NCBI RefSeq assembly: GCF_047301505.1
Contig: NZ_CP154840.1
Span: 186,001-250,000, forward strand
DNA from: Lysinibacillus_B sp031181585
GTDB taxonomy: Bacteria; Bacillota; Bacilli; Bacillales_A; Planococcaceae
Reading direction: 5' to 3'
Length of the DNA stretch: 64,000 bases
In this document: piece by piece, positions 28,072 to 36,488 of the stretch
How the letters are laid out: each line of letters opens with the position of its first letter
How positions within the stretch are numbered: position 1 is the stretch's first letter
Made by a program: the position numbers and the translations under genes
The notes under the pieces: generated by a model
What the model was told of the DNA's origin: nothing
Databases searched by the model: none
What the model saw: only the letters and a program-made list of their open reading frames with translations

Positions 28072-29295
28072 CTATTTTTGTTCAAATAGTTTGACAATTT
28101 CCAAAATTACTTCTGCAGCCTTTTCCATTGTTTCGCCCGACACATATTCGAACTTTCCGTGCATATTTTCTCCACCTGCAAAAATATTCGGTGTTGGCAA
28201 TCCCATGAAGGAAAGCTGGGAGCCGTCTGTACCTCCGCGAATAGGTTCAACTATTGGGGTGATGCCAAGCTTATGCATTGCCTCTTTAGCGATATCTACA
28301 ATTTCCATAACAGGTTCAATTTTTTCACCCATATTATAATATTGGTCTTCAATTTCAACCTTGATTGCCTGCTCGCCATACGCCGCTTTAATTTGTTTTT
28401 CGGCTTCTAGCATATGTGCTTTTTTCGCTTCGAACTTTTCGCGGTCATGATCACGGATGATATAGGATAATTCAGCTTTTTCAATACGGCCATTGAAGCT
28501 CATCAAGTGAATGAAACCTTCATATCCTTCTGTTTTCTCAGGTACTGCATCCTGCGGCATCAGGTTCTGGAATTTAACCGCCATTGTTGTAGCATTTACC
28601 ATTTTATCTTTTGCAGAGCCCGGGTGCACGCTAGTGCCATAAGTCGTTACTTTTACACCTGCAGCATTGAAGCTTTCGAATTGAAGTTCACCTAGCGGCC
28701 CGCCGTCCATTGTATAAGCATAGTCAGCATTAAATGCCTCTACGTCAAATTTATGAGGTCCACGCCCGATTTCTTCATCTGGTGTAAAGGCAACGCGAAT
28801 TTTACCGTGTTTGATTTCTGGATGTTGAACTAAATATTCCATTGCTGTCATGATTTCAGCGATACCCGCCTTATCATCAGCTCCAAGTAAAGTTGTTCCA
28901 TCTGTTGTAATTAAAGTTTGTCCCACATAGTTCTTTAAATTTGGAAAATATTCTACTGACATTGTCAGCTCTTCATTTAGCTGTATGTCTTTGCCGTCGT
29001 AATTATTGATACGCTGCGGATTAACATTTGTCCCGGTAAAATCAGAAGTCGTATCAACATGGGCTAAGAAACCAAGTGTCGGTACAGGTTTATCTGTATT
29101 AGCAGGAAGTGTCGCAAATAGATAGCCGTTTTCATCCAATGTGATTTCTGTCAGGCCAATATCAGCCAGCTCTTCTTTTAGCACATGAAGCAAGTCAAAC
29201 TGCTTTTGTGTAGAAGGTGTTGTTGTACTGCCTGCATCTGATTGTGTATCAATTTTAGCGTAGCGAATTAAACGTTCAATACATTTTTCTTTCAT
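28072..29295 (-). CDS. pepT: peptidase T (tripeptide aminopeptidase)
   Basis: 407 residues, the normal length. M20B metallopeptidase motifs: LGFLAHVDTTSD (metal His and catalytic Asp) near residue 80, LLGADDKAGIAEIM near 140, FTPDEEIGRGP near 175, TMDGGPLGELQFE near 197, and a late HGKFEYV. Removes the N-terminal residue from tripeptides in the cytosol. Site AAGGAGG precedes ATG. Followed by its own terminator. Confidence 0.95.
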   Translation of the reverse strand: MKEKCIERLIRYAKIDTQSDAGSTTTPSTQKQFDLLHVLKEELADIGLTEITLDENGYLFATLPANTDKPVPTLGFLAHVDTTSDFTGTNVNPQRINNYDGKDIQLNEELTMSVEYFPNLKNYVGQTLITTDGTTLLGADDKAGIAEIMTAMEYLVQHPEIKHGKIRVAFTPDEEIGRGPHKFDVEAFNADYAYTMDGGPLGELQFESFNAAGVKVTTYGTSVHPGSAKDKMVNATTMAVKFQNLMPQDAVPEKTEGYEGFIHLMSFNGRIEKAELSYIIRDHDREKFEAKKAHMLEAEKQIKAAYGEQAIKVEIEDQYYNMGEKIEPVMEIVDIAKEAMHKLGITPIVEPIRGGTDGSQLSFMGLPTPNIFAGGENMHGKFEYVSGETMEKAAEVILEIVKLFEQK

Positions 29296-29322
29296 GAATT
29301 GTACCTCCTTGAAATGGTATAT

Positions 29323-29964
29323 TTAGTGTACCACTTTATTTCGCTTTTCGGAATATTGTGTAACACTTAGGGCTATGAAAATTTGTGCCCCATAGTAGGT
29401 GAACATGATCAGCTCATGATCATAGGGAACGTCCATTATAAATTTATTGATCGCCAGGATGCTATCGGATGCAATAAAAGAAAGAGCGCCAATTTTGGCA
29501 AATAAGGCTCCTGTCTTAAATGACATCCAGCCCATCGTTAAAATGACACTAATATAGGCAAATACAGCAATCGCTAGAACGGTCTCACCTTGGCTGAACA
29601 GCGTACTGCACATCCAAATCGCCATTGAAGTTCCGTAAAAAAGCAGAACTATCTTTATACCGGTTGGCACGCGCTCTTTCCCCTCTGAAAAGGCAGCAAT
29701 ATAAAAAATATGGCCGATCAAAAAGCTCGTTAACCCAATAATGAACCATTGAAGCGTATAGTCACCAATCGCGCAAAATAGGAGGCCCACACATACAAGT
29801 GCATAGTATCTTGCTGTACGAACACGAGTCAAGAAGGCAAAAAGAATGATTAGTACCATGGGAATGAGTTTGAAAACCATTTTTGTCTCTGGTGGAATGG
29901 TATCAAACAAAAGTACATAATAAAGCCCAAAAATAACAGCGATGATCAGTAAGATAGTGCGCAT
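29323..29964 (-). CDS. YhhN-family membrane protein (lysoplasmalogenase-like)
   Basis: 213 residues with about eight hydrophobic helices. Conserved family features include FCAIGDYTLQW (Gly-Asp), FLIGHIFYIAAF, and FIASDSILAINKF (Ser-Asp-Ser) near the C terminus. Mammalian TMEM86B of this family hydrolyses lysoplasmalogen; bacterial roles are not settled. ATG 29964 is chosen for the AAGGAGG site 6 bases upstream, rejecting a 12-codon extension. Confidence 0.8.
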   Translation of the reverse strand: MRTILLIIAVIFGLYYVLLFDTIPPETKMVFKLIPMVLIILFAFLTRVRTARYYALVCVGLLFCAIGDYTLQWFIIGLTSFLIGHIFYIAAFSEGKERVPTGIKIVLLFYGTSMAIWMCSTLFSQGETVLAIAVFAYISVILTMGWMSFKTGALFAKIGALSFIASDSILAINKFIMDVPYDHELIMFTYYGAQIFIALSVTQYSEKRNKVVH

Positions 29965-30067
29965 GAACAGCCTCCTTATGAAGAATGAGATAATAGCCAT
30001 TAATTATAAATATGAAACTTTTTAACTGTTTAGTCCGTATAAAAGGTAACTAGAAAGGATGATTCGA

Positions 30068-31756
30068 ATGAGTCAATTATTCATTATTTCAGCTATCGCG
30101 TCAGTAATTATCACTATTTTACTCGTACCGGTGACAAAAAAGTTTCCGAAAGTAGAGCTGACATCAAAGCAGCATGGGATAATAGCGGTTTCTGTTTTAA
30201 TTGTTAGTTTTATTTCGACGTTTTTTATTGTTTATGTATCAAAAATTGATCTCCAATGGACAATTTTTCTTTATGTCTTACCCGTAATTGCTCTTGCTGG
30301 AGCCATTTTTTCAGCAGGTCTGGAAAGAAAAGTGAAGTCTGCGGCGGTATTAGCAAGTATCCTTGCTGTAGCTTACTTGCTAAGTGCGCCGCTGTTTAAT
30401 GCTGAGGAAAAATACGAATCAGCAAAAATGGCTGAGGATGTAGAAATCCAGGCATTTGATGAGACACAGACACCGGCAAGTGTACCACCCAAATATGTGA
30501 AAAATAAAATGAAAAAAGCTTTTGGGCAAGTACCCAATACTAGCTTTTACGAATTAGGGAATTTACAGATCCAGAAGGTGAACGGTGAGTATGTATATAT
30601 AGCACCGGTTGAATTTTCAGGGCTGTTCAAATGGTTTAATGGGAAAACAACACCAGGTTACTTTATGATGAGTGCCACAGATGCAAATGAAAATCCGAAA
30701 TTTGTTCAACAAGAAATGGCCTACGTGCCGTCCGCCTTTTTGAACAAAAATCTGGAACGTCATATGCGTTTGCAGTATCCGGCACTGATTTTCTATGGGG
30801 CACCACAGCTTGAAGTGGATGATGATGGTAAGCCTTATTACATTCGCTCATATGGAGAGTTCATTTCTGCACGTAGTGGATTTGATGTAAAAGGGGTTAT
30901 TTTAGTAGATGCAGCTACTGGTAAATCAGAAAAAATTGCATTAGCGGATGTTCCTGATTTCATCGATGGTGCAGTGTCCCCTGAAACAGTAAGTCTGCAA
31001 AACAGCTACTACGGTAACTATGTACATGGTTTCTGGAACAGTGTATTTGGTAAGAAAGATGTTAAGCTGCCGTCGGACGAGGGAACGGAGGCCAATGTGT
31101 CACCGATCTTTACAGAAGATGGGCAAATGTACTACTTCACTGATTTTACTAGCCCAAAAGAGGGCGTAGACTCGATGCTTGGCTATTCATTAACAAATGG
31201 ACGGACGGGCGAAGCGATATACTATACTGGGAATCTGGAAGAATCCTATATGGATTCACAAGGAGCACTAGACATTATTGAGAAGAAATTTATTGAGAAG
31301 AAGTGGGAGGGCGAAATGCCAATCCTGTATAACTTCTATGGAGAAGCTAGCTGGCTGACCGCTGTACTCGATTCAAATGGCTTCCTGCAGAACTATTTCA
31401 TTGTCTCAGCAGCCAATCCTGAAATCTCTGCTTATGCCTCTACGCCGAACGAGGCGCTGAAATTATATAAAACAGCGTTATCCCGAGGAGGAAGTACGGT
31501 TGAAGGTTCCTCAGATGCAGAGGAAGCACGCATCACAGGCGAAGTGATCCGTGTATATAAGGAGCGGGCTGGAGATTTTACCATGGTATCATTCCTGTTA
31601 GCGACAGGGGAAAACTTTATTGTTAGCACGGAAACCGTGCCGCTAGCCATTTATATGGAAGCAGGGGATGCAGTGAGCGTAACCTATTTAGCGACAGGCG
31701 AGCAGTTCCTGCCGGTTAAGGATGTAACGATTACAGAATTACCAGTCCAGGAATAG
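30068..31756 (+). CDS. large membrane-anchored protein of unknown function, 562 residues
   Basis: Three to four hydrophobic helices in the first 120 residues are followed by about 440 residues that should face outside. The outer part has repeated aromatic-rich beta-type segments (GEYVYIAPVEFSGLFKWFNG, QMYYFTDFTS, EAIYYTGN) and a C-terminal 60-residue OB-like stretch starting ITGEVIRVYKER. No catalytic motif is recognised. AAAGGA 8 bases upstream supports ATG 30068 rather than the ATG 9 bases earlier, which overlaps that site. Single-gene unit with a strong terminator. Confidence 0.75.
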   Translation: MSQLFIISAIASVIITILLVPVTKKFPKVELTSKQHGIIAVSVLIVSFISTFFIVYVSKIDLQWTIFLYVLPVIALAGAIFSAGLERKVKSAAVLASILAVAYLLSAPLFNAEEKYESAKMAEDVEIQAFDETQTPASVPPKYVKNKMKKAFGQVPNTSFYELGNLQIQKVNGEYVYIAPVEFSGLFKWFNGKTTPGYFMMSATDANENPKFVQQEMAYVPSAFLNKNLERHMRLQYPALIFYGAPQLEVDDDGKPYYIRSYGEFISARSGFDVKGVILVDAATGKSEKIALADVPDFIDGAVSPETVSLQNSYYGNYVHGFWNSVFGKKDVKLPSDEGTEANVSPIFTEDGQMYYFTDFTSPKEGVDSMLGYSLTNGRTGEAIYYTGNLEESYMDSQGALDIIEKKFIEKKWEGEMPILYNFYGEASWLTAVLDSNGFLQNYFIVSAANPEISAYASTPNEALKLYKTALSRGGSTVEGSSDAEEARITGEVIRVYKERAGDFTMVSFLLATGENFIVSTETVPLAIYMEAGDAVSVTYLATGEQFLPVKDVTITELPVQE

Positions 31757-31766
31757 AGGAAAACTA

Positions 31767-31806
31767 CCTCGAAAGTAAGTGATCTACTTGCTTTCGGGGT
31801 TTTTTC
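31767..31806 (+). terminator. terminator after the 562-residue protein gene
   Basis: CCTCGAAAGTAAGT pairs with ACTTGCTTTCGGGG (one mismatch, G-U pairs) around GATC, then six T. Confidence 0.9.
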
Positions 31807-31908
31807 TATGCTGAAAATAATAGGACAGGAGAAAATATCAGGGGTGGCTTACTTAAGACAATTTTTTATATCGAGCCGCGTAGACAGCTTGTTTTGAGTA
31901 TTGAGATA

Positions 31909-32328
31909 TTAGGCGTGCGTTTCAATATAATCCAGCATTTTTTGTTTGCGCTTTTCTACATGCTCTGTTTTATAAGGTTTCAAATCAAAGAAACGCTGCT
32001 CCTGTTCAGCTAGAATAGCACGTTCCTGAATGAATCGGCTTTCCGGCTCCTTGTTAAAAATATAGTTCAGGTGGAAAACCTGCAGCAATGCCACTTCAGG
32101 GCTCTCTAAGTTTGCGACGAATTTTAAATTCCAGACCGATGTATAGGAAATATACTGGTGAATATAGTCGGTAGCCAATTGATATTTTTTTGAATCGATA
32201 TGCGGCAGAATCGTTTGATGCACCTTTGACAAAGCAATATTAATGTCTGCGATGGATAAATAATATTTTCGCACATTCTGGAGATGCTGTTTTTCAAGTG
32301 AATTGGCTACATGTTTATTTGTATACAT
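31909..32328 (-). CDS. hypothetical protein, 139 residues
   Basis: All-helical, charged cytosolic-looking protein: KHVANSLEKQHLQNVRKYYL at the N terminus, a central YIHQYISYTSVWNLKFVANL segment and a basic C-terminal helix (EHVEKRKQKMLDYIETHA). No signal peptide or known domain. Ribosome site AAAGGA is 8 bases before ATG. I do not recognise the family. Convergent with the 562-residue gene. Confidence 0.7.
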   Translation of the reverse strand: MYTNKHVANSLEKQHLQNVRKYYLSIADINIALSKVHQTILPHIDSKKYQLATDYIHQYISYTSVWNLKFVANLESPEVALLQVFHLNYIFNKEPESRFIQERAILAEQEQRFFDLKPYKTEHVEKRKQKMLDYIETHA

Positions 32329-32465
32329 ACGAAAAGTCCTTTCTTACATCTTTTTCGTTGCTACTATTTTATCAAAAGGTAAGGTTAGATTTCAGTAAAA
32401 AGGCGAAATTAACAGGCCTTACATCTTGTTAATTTCGCTTTTAATAGATGTATAAGATCTTTTTG

Positions 32466-33203
32466 TTACTTCCAAGTGAATCCTTTTGTTTCCAGGAATT
32501 CTTTTATAAATGGGCGTTTTTGATCAATTAAGAAATCAGCCATTTGTTTTGTCCAGTTCGCCATCTTTTGGTTGGATGAGCGGCTGGCGTAGTAAGCTTC
32601 CATTGTTGCATCATACTCATCAAGAAGTGTATCGTATTTCTCTTCATCATAGCTATTTTCATGCAGGACAGCGGCTACAGGTAGGCGGGGTTTTGTTTCG
32701 TTTCGTTTTGTTGGCTTGCCAATTGTCATAGCAAATAACGGGAATACATAATCAGGAAGATTGAATAGCTCACTAATTTCCTTCGGATTGTTTCGTGCGC
32801 CGCCGATATAGCATATTCCATAGCCTTCAGATTCAGCCGCGACGACAAAATTCTGCGCAAATAAGGAAACATCCGCTACACCGACAAGAAGATTTTCTGC
32901 AGAGTCCACGACGATGTCAACACCATTTTTGTTACCAGCTCTTTGCAGGCGCTTGAAGTCTACACAGAATAAGAAAGAGGCACCTGCTGTTTGGAACTGA
33001 AATTCATTTTTTGACAGCTCGCCTAACTTTTTCTTTTTTTCATCATCTGTCACCCAGATGACACTATACGCTTGTACAAAGTGAGAGCTGGCGGCCATTT
33101 GTGCGGTTTCAATTAGATCGATTACCGTTTCACGAGAGATTTCTTCTCCTGTATATTTACGGACAGATGAATGGTTTTTTAAAAGTTCTTTTGTTTTGTT
33201 CAA
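32466..33203 (-). CDS. oxygen-insensitive NADPH nitroreductase, NfsA-like flavoprotein
   Basis: 245 residues from TTG 33203. NfsA/FRP-family landmarks: KNHSSVRKYTGEEISRE near residue 10, AQMAASSHFVQAYSVI, and GICYIGGARNNPKEI (FMN and nicotinamide region), plus FAMTIGKP. Reduces nitro compounds, quinones or flavins with NADPH. The TTG start is chosen because GAGGGGG lies 8 bases upstream and the length then equals the family; an in-frame ATG at 33257 would place a perfect palindrome inside the coding region and lacks a site. Promoter and operator-like palindrome are described separately. Confidence 0.85.
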   Translation of the reverse strand: MNKTKELLKNHSSVRKYTGEEISRETVIDLIETAQMAASSHFVQAYSVIWVTDDEKKKKLGELSKNEFQFQTAGASFLFCVDFKRLQRAGNKNGVDIVVDSAENLLVGVADVSLFAQNFVVAAESEGYGICYIGGARNNPKEISELFNLPDYVFPLFAMTIGKPTKRNETKPRLPVAAVLHENSYDEEKYDTLLDEYDATMEAYYASRSSNQKMANWTKQMADFLIDQKRPFIKEFLETKGFTWK

Positions 33204-33230
33204 TTTATTTTCCCCCTCTACAAAAAATAA

Positions 33231-33253
33231 GCTTAAAGGAAATACCTTTAAGC
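33231..33253 (-). promoter_or_regulatory. operator-like perfect palindrome before the nitroreductase gene
   Basis: GCTTAAAGG, spacer AAATA, CCTTTAAGC: 9-bp perfect inverted repeat located at the predicted transcription start and 28 bases before the start codon. It could be a repressor site or an mRNA hairpin. Confidence 0.5.
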
Positions 33254-33257
33254 CCAT

Positions 33258-33285
33258 CTTATAATATTTTTCTATAGTAATCCAA
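33258..33285 (-). promoter_or_regulatory. promoter of the nitroreductase gene
   Basis: On the minus strand TTGGAT (33285-33280), 16-base spacer, TATAAG (33263-33258), immediately upstream of the palindrome. Confidence 0.55.
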
Positions 33286-33700
33286 TCCAGTGCCAGCAGG
33301 CTGCACTAATTGTGGGGAAGCAGATCAACGGGATACGAGGATTCAGGAAAATAAAGCCGATAACTGCCTTCCACCTGAAGCAAAATTGTACCTAGAGAAT
33401 TTTTGGTAGTAAAAACAGTAATGATGTCCAGGGCGTCACTTTCCCGCATTCGCCGTATTTATACTATTTGCGAATGGTTAGTAATGCCTTACGGTATCAG
33501 CTAATGTAGTAATATAAGCTTGCACCCCTTTATATGCGAAACTTTTATACGGTAGTAATGATGTAGTGGCAATGTAAAGGTAGTTATTTGTATTTTGCAG
33601 GCATATTCAAAAGGGGATATATAGAGCTTTGAATTGCTTATTTATCCTGTAATCCAGCATAAAGCATGCAGCAGGAAAATTAAAATCAGAAGATTTTAAA
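33286..33700 (+). other. intergenic stretch without a supported gene
   Basis: Between the nitroreductase and metY promoters. A short frame at about 33294-33410 reads PAGCTNCGEADQRD... ending in YLENFW then TAG, Cys-containing and protein-like but with no start or ribosome site. Nothing else is recognised. Confidence 0.3.
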
Positions 33701-33707
33701 TTAATAG

Positions 33708-33737
33708 TTGACTAATCAGATTAACCTGTTTTATACT
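33708..33737 (+). promoter_or_regulatory. promoter of metY
   Basis: TTGACT (33708-33713), 18-base spacer, TATACT (33732-33737), placed about 30 bases before the riboswitch. Confidence 0.75.
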
Positions 33738-33768
33738 GTGAAACAATAGATGGAACATGAATCATAAA

Positions 33769-33883
33769 CTCTTATCAAGAGCGGCGGAGGGACTAGGCCC
33801 TGTGATGCCCGGCAACCAGTAATGACTTACAAAGGTGCTAATTCCTACAGATTCGAATCGGGATCTGAAAGATAAGGGGAGGA
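33769..33883 (+). promoter_or_regulatory. SAM-I (S-box) riboswitch
   Basis: Contains the invariant S-box sequence CTCTTATCAAGAGCGGCGGAG followed by GGGACTAGGCCCTGTGATGC, CCGGCAACC, and GATCTGAAAGATAAGGGGAG. P1 forms between CTCTTATC and GATAAGGGGAG. Binding S-adenosylmethionine stabilises P1 and allows the downstream terminator to form, switching off metY when SAM is abundant. Confidence 0.95.
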
Positions 33884-33899
33884 AAACTTGCTCATTCGC

Positions 33900-33931
33900 A
33901 GCCCTCTTCTTATTTGAGAAGAGGGCTTTTT
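33900..33931 (+). terminator. riboswitch-controlled terminator
   Basis: AGCCCTCTTCT/AGAAGAGGGCT with loop TATTTG, followed by TTTTT; regulated partner of the S-box. Confidence 0.92.
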
Positions 33932-34036
33932 GGTGCTCATTTGTACAAAGGCCCTTTTCCAAATAGAGTGCGGGGAGTTTTCCATATCCTCCTCGACCGA
34001 TTGTCCATCGAGTATACATTTAGGAGGAAGATATCC

Positions 34037-35332
34037 ATGTCACAAAAGCCAGAAACGTTATTATTACACGGCGGGCAAAAGCCAGACCCTGTTACAGGAG
34101 CCATCGCTGTACCAATTTATCGTACAACGGCCTATGCATTTAAAGACACTGCTCATGCACAGCGCCTTTTCGCACTTGAGGAGCCGGGGAATATTTACTC
34201 ACGTATTATGAACCCGACAGTAGGGGCGTTTGAGGAGCGTATTGCATTGGTGGAAAAGGGAACTGCAGCAGTAGGCCTGTCATCAGGTGCAGCTGCCATT
34301 GCCTTCTCTATTTTGAATGTTGCCGGTGCCGGCGATGAAATTGTATCAGCTGGTTCGCTTTACGGAGGAACATATAATTTATTTGCTACTACATTGCCAA
34401 AGTACGGTATTACGACAACATTTGTGGATGAACGAAATCCAGAAAATTTCCGCTCTGCCATTACAGAAAAAACAAAAGCAATCTTTGCCGAGACAGTCGG
34501 AAATCCAAGCTTAAACATTTTGGATATAGAAGCGGTTGCAGCAATTGCCCATGAACATGGACTGCCATTGATTATTGATAACACGTTCCCTTCTCCATAT
34601 GGTGCAAACCCAATTGATTTCGGGGCAGATGTCGTCGTTCATTCAGCTACGAAGTGGATTGGCGGACATGGAACAACAATCGGCGGAGTCGTTGTCGATG
34701 CTGGAAAATTTGACTGGACACAAGGACGTTTTCCCGGTTTTACAGAACCGGATGCAAGCTATCACGGAATCCGTTACGGCGTAGATGTACCAAATGCGGC
34801 GTTCGCAACAAAACTGCGTGTACAGCTGCTGCGTGATTTCGGGCCGACACTGTCAGCGGATTCTGCTTTTAACTTTATTCAAGGGTTAGAGACGCTTCAT
34901 CTGCGTATAGCCCGCCATAATGAAAATGCCTTAAAGGTTGGGGAATATTTAAAGAGCCACTCATTTGTGGATTACGTAAATTACCCAGGCTTTGAGGAAT
35001 TTACATCCCATCATTTAGCAAACAAGTATTTGAAAAATGGTTACGGCTCTATTCTCTCATTTGAGATTAAGGGAGGCCGCGTTGCAGGACGTGAATTAAT
35101 TGATAATGTAGAGCTGTTCTCTCATGTGGCGAATGTCGGTGATGCCCGTTCGTTAATTATTCATCCAGCATCTACAACGCACCAGCAGCTGTCGGCAGAA
35201 GAACTGAAAATTGCAGGAGTATCCGAAGGGCTCATTCGCCTATCAATCGGTCTCGAAAATGTAGAGGATATTATCGCTGATTTAGAGCAGGCGCTAGCAA
35301 AAGTGCAAAGACAGGTGTCTGCCAGCGTTTAA
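34037..35332 (+). CDS. metY: O-acetylhomoserine sulfhydrylase (aminocarboxypropyltransferase)
   Basis: 431 residues, normal for MetY. Cys/Met-metabolism PLP enzymes: GLSSGAAAIAFSILN, LIIDNTFPSPYGANP, and the PLP Lys in VVHSATKWIGGHGTT near residue 208; SRIMNPTVGAFEERI near 55. Makes homocysteine from O-acetylhomoserine and sulfide, in line with the SAM riboswitch upstream. ATG 34037 has AGGAGGAAG upstream; the frame extends back into the riboswitch terminator, but that part is leader. Whether O-acetyl- or O-succinyl-homoserine is preferred cannot be told. Confidence 0.93.
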   Translation: MSQKPETLLLHGGQKPDPVTGAIAVPIYRTTAYAFKDTAHAQRLFALEEPGNIYSRIMNPTVGAFEERIALVEKGTAAVGLSSGAAAIAFSILNVAGAGDEIVSAGSLYGGTYNLFATTLPKYGITTTFVDERNPENFRSAITEKTKAIFAETVGNPSLNILDIEAVAAIAHEHGLPLIIDNTFPSPYGANPIDFGADVVVHSATKWIGGHGTTIGGVVVDAGKFDWTQGRFPGFTEPDASYHGIRYGVDVPNAAFATKLRVQLLRDFGPTLSADSAFNFIQGLETLHLRIARHNENALKVGEYLKSHSFVDYVNYPGFEEFTSHHLANKYLKNGYGSILSFEIKGGRVAGRELIDNVELFSHVANVGDARSLIIHPASTTHQQLSAEELKIAGVSEGLIRLSIGLENVEDIIADLEQALAKVQRQVSASV

Positions 35333-35536
35333 TTTCTTTTAACAAAAGAAAGTTATTTCTATAGGTGGAAATGCAAGGGGCGGACTTACAGCACTTTTTC
35401 ACTGGATTCCTGAATGATCCTATTAAAGGGAAGCAAATACCGGAGTGATGCAAATCAAATAGGCGTTCTGGAAGAGAGCTGTTTTAGGCTCGCTGCATCT
35501 TGCCATAATGTTTTATACTGCCTCATTCGGCAAAAG

Positions 35537-35579
35537 AAAGCGGCGGCTCCGTGCCATTTCACGGAGAGCCATCGCTTTT
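35537..35579 (+). terminator. terminator-like hairpin after metY
   Basis: AAAGCG..GGCTCCGTG pairs with CACGGAG.GCC..CGCTTTT with internal mismatches. 200 bases after metY; 35333-35536 carries no other recognisable feature. Confidence 0.5.
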
Positions 35580-35618
35580 CAACAGTAAATTCAATTCATA
35601 GTAAGTTTATAAGTTTTA

Positions 35619-35647
35619 TTGACAATAGCTGTGATATTCTGTAAGAT
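35619..35647 (+). promoter_or_regulatory. promoter of the Panacea-domain gene
   Basis: TTGACA (35619-35624), 17-base spacer, TAAGAT (35642-35647); leaves a leader of about 95 bases. Confidence 0.75.
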
Positions 35648-35747
35648 AAAAACAACTTTAAAACCTACCAATAAACTCGGGAAAGCATCTTGTGTTTTTA
35701 CTCGAGTGATAAATCACATAAGTGTATGAATAAAAGGAGAGTTGAAA

Positions 35748-36143
35748 ATGGGCAATGTCTACAGTGCACAACATGTCGCAGCTTATTTTATATATGAATT
35801 GAATGAAGTCCACACTTTTGTAAACCAAATTTCTATCCAACATTTATTAGGGCAGTTCAATGCTATATGGAAAAAAGCATTTGGACATGACGCTTTTTTA
35901 GAGGAAACATACAATCTTACATCTGCTGAATATGTTGTAAAGGAAGTGTATGATGCATATAAAGAGTTAGGAACAGATCATATTTCATTACCAGCAAAAG
36001 AGTGGTATTTAAAATATGGAGAATTCCAGCTTGTGCACCGTACATATGGTATACCGCCCTTTACACAAAAAGAGGAAATGATTGCTCGAAAAGTACTTGA
36101 TCGCTATCGCACATCTGTTGAGGGAATCAATATCGCGGTGTAG
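35748..36143 (+). CDS. Panacea (SocA/DUF4065-like) domain protein, orphan
   Basis: 131 residues. VYSAQHVAAYFIYELNE, then VNQISIQHLLGQFNAIWKKAFG, then VVKEVYDAYKELGTDHISLP follow the layout of Panacea domains (family consensus: L-Q-K-L-L-Y-F helix, later VVPEVY.YK..G), with the usual LQKLLYF changed to IQHLLGQF. Panacea antitoxins neutralise many toxin types, and related phage GepA/SocA proteins act as adaptors. No toxin gene is adjacent. ATG 35748 is preceded by AAGGAG at 8 bases. The same frame continues past the TAG without another stop until 36380 but runs through a terminator. Confidence 0.6.
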   Translation: MGNVYSAQHVAAYFIYELNEVHTFVNQISIQHLLGQFNAIWKKAFGHDAFLEETYNLTSAEYVVKEVYDAYKELGTDHISLPAKEWYLKYGEFQLVHRTYGIPPFTQKEEMIARKVLDRYRTSVEGINIAV

Positions 36144-36209
36144 CTGCTTAAACATGCGCAGAAGTATAACAAGGAAGTGCCGATTGAAGTTCACTTTATC
36201 AGCTATTTT

Positions 36210-36241
36210 AAAAGCATCCGATGGGGGTGCTTTTGTTTTTT
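36210..36241 (+). terminator. terminator after the Panacea-domain gene
   Basis: AAAAGCATCC, loop, GGGTGCTTTT, then TGTTTTTT. The following 36242-36488 holds only the upstream region of hom, with TATAAT at 36404-36409 as a possible -10. Confidence 0.85.
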
Positions 36242-36488
36242 AGAGCTCCTTTTAGTGCCGCGGAGCTATTTGGCAGGCCTGATTTTCCTAATAACACTCT
36301 GTAAATATGGCAGAATATGCATGATAGGAGAAGATGTAAGGGGTTTCGTGTACATTTTACAAAAACAAATGTTTTCCTAGAGGAGATTTCCCTTGTTTTC
36401 GTTTATAATATAAGATAGAATTTTTTATATAAAATTATTAGAATAGTGCGTTTATATAGATTTTCTGAAGACTTTGGAGGAGACAGAT

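Noticed and set aside
36177..36380. 67-codon frame after the Panacea gene
   Set aside because: Crosses the terminator at 36210-36241; kept only as a hint of past extension of the upstream gene.
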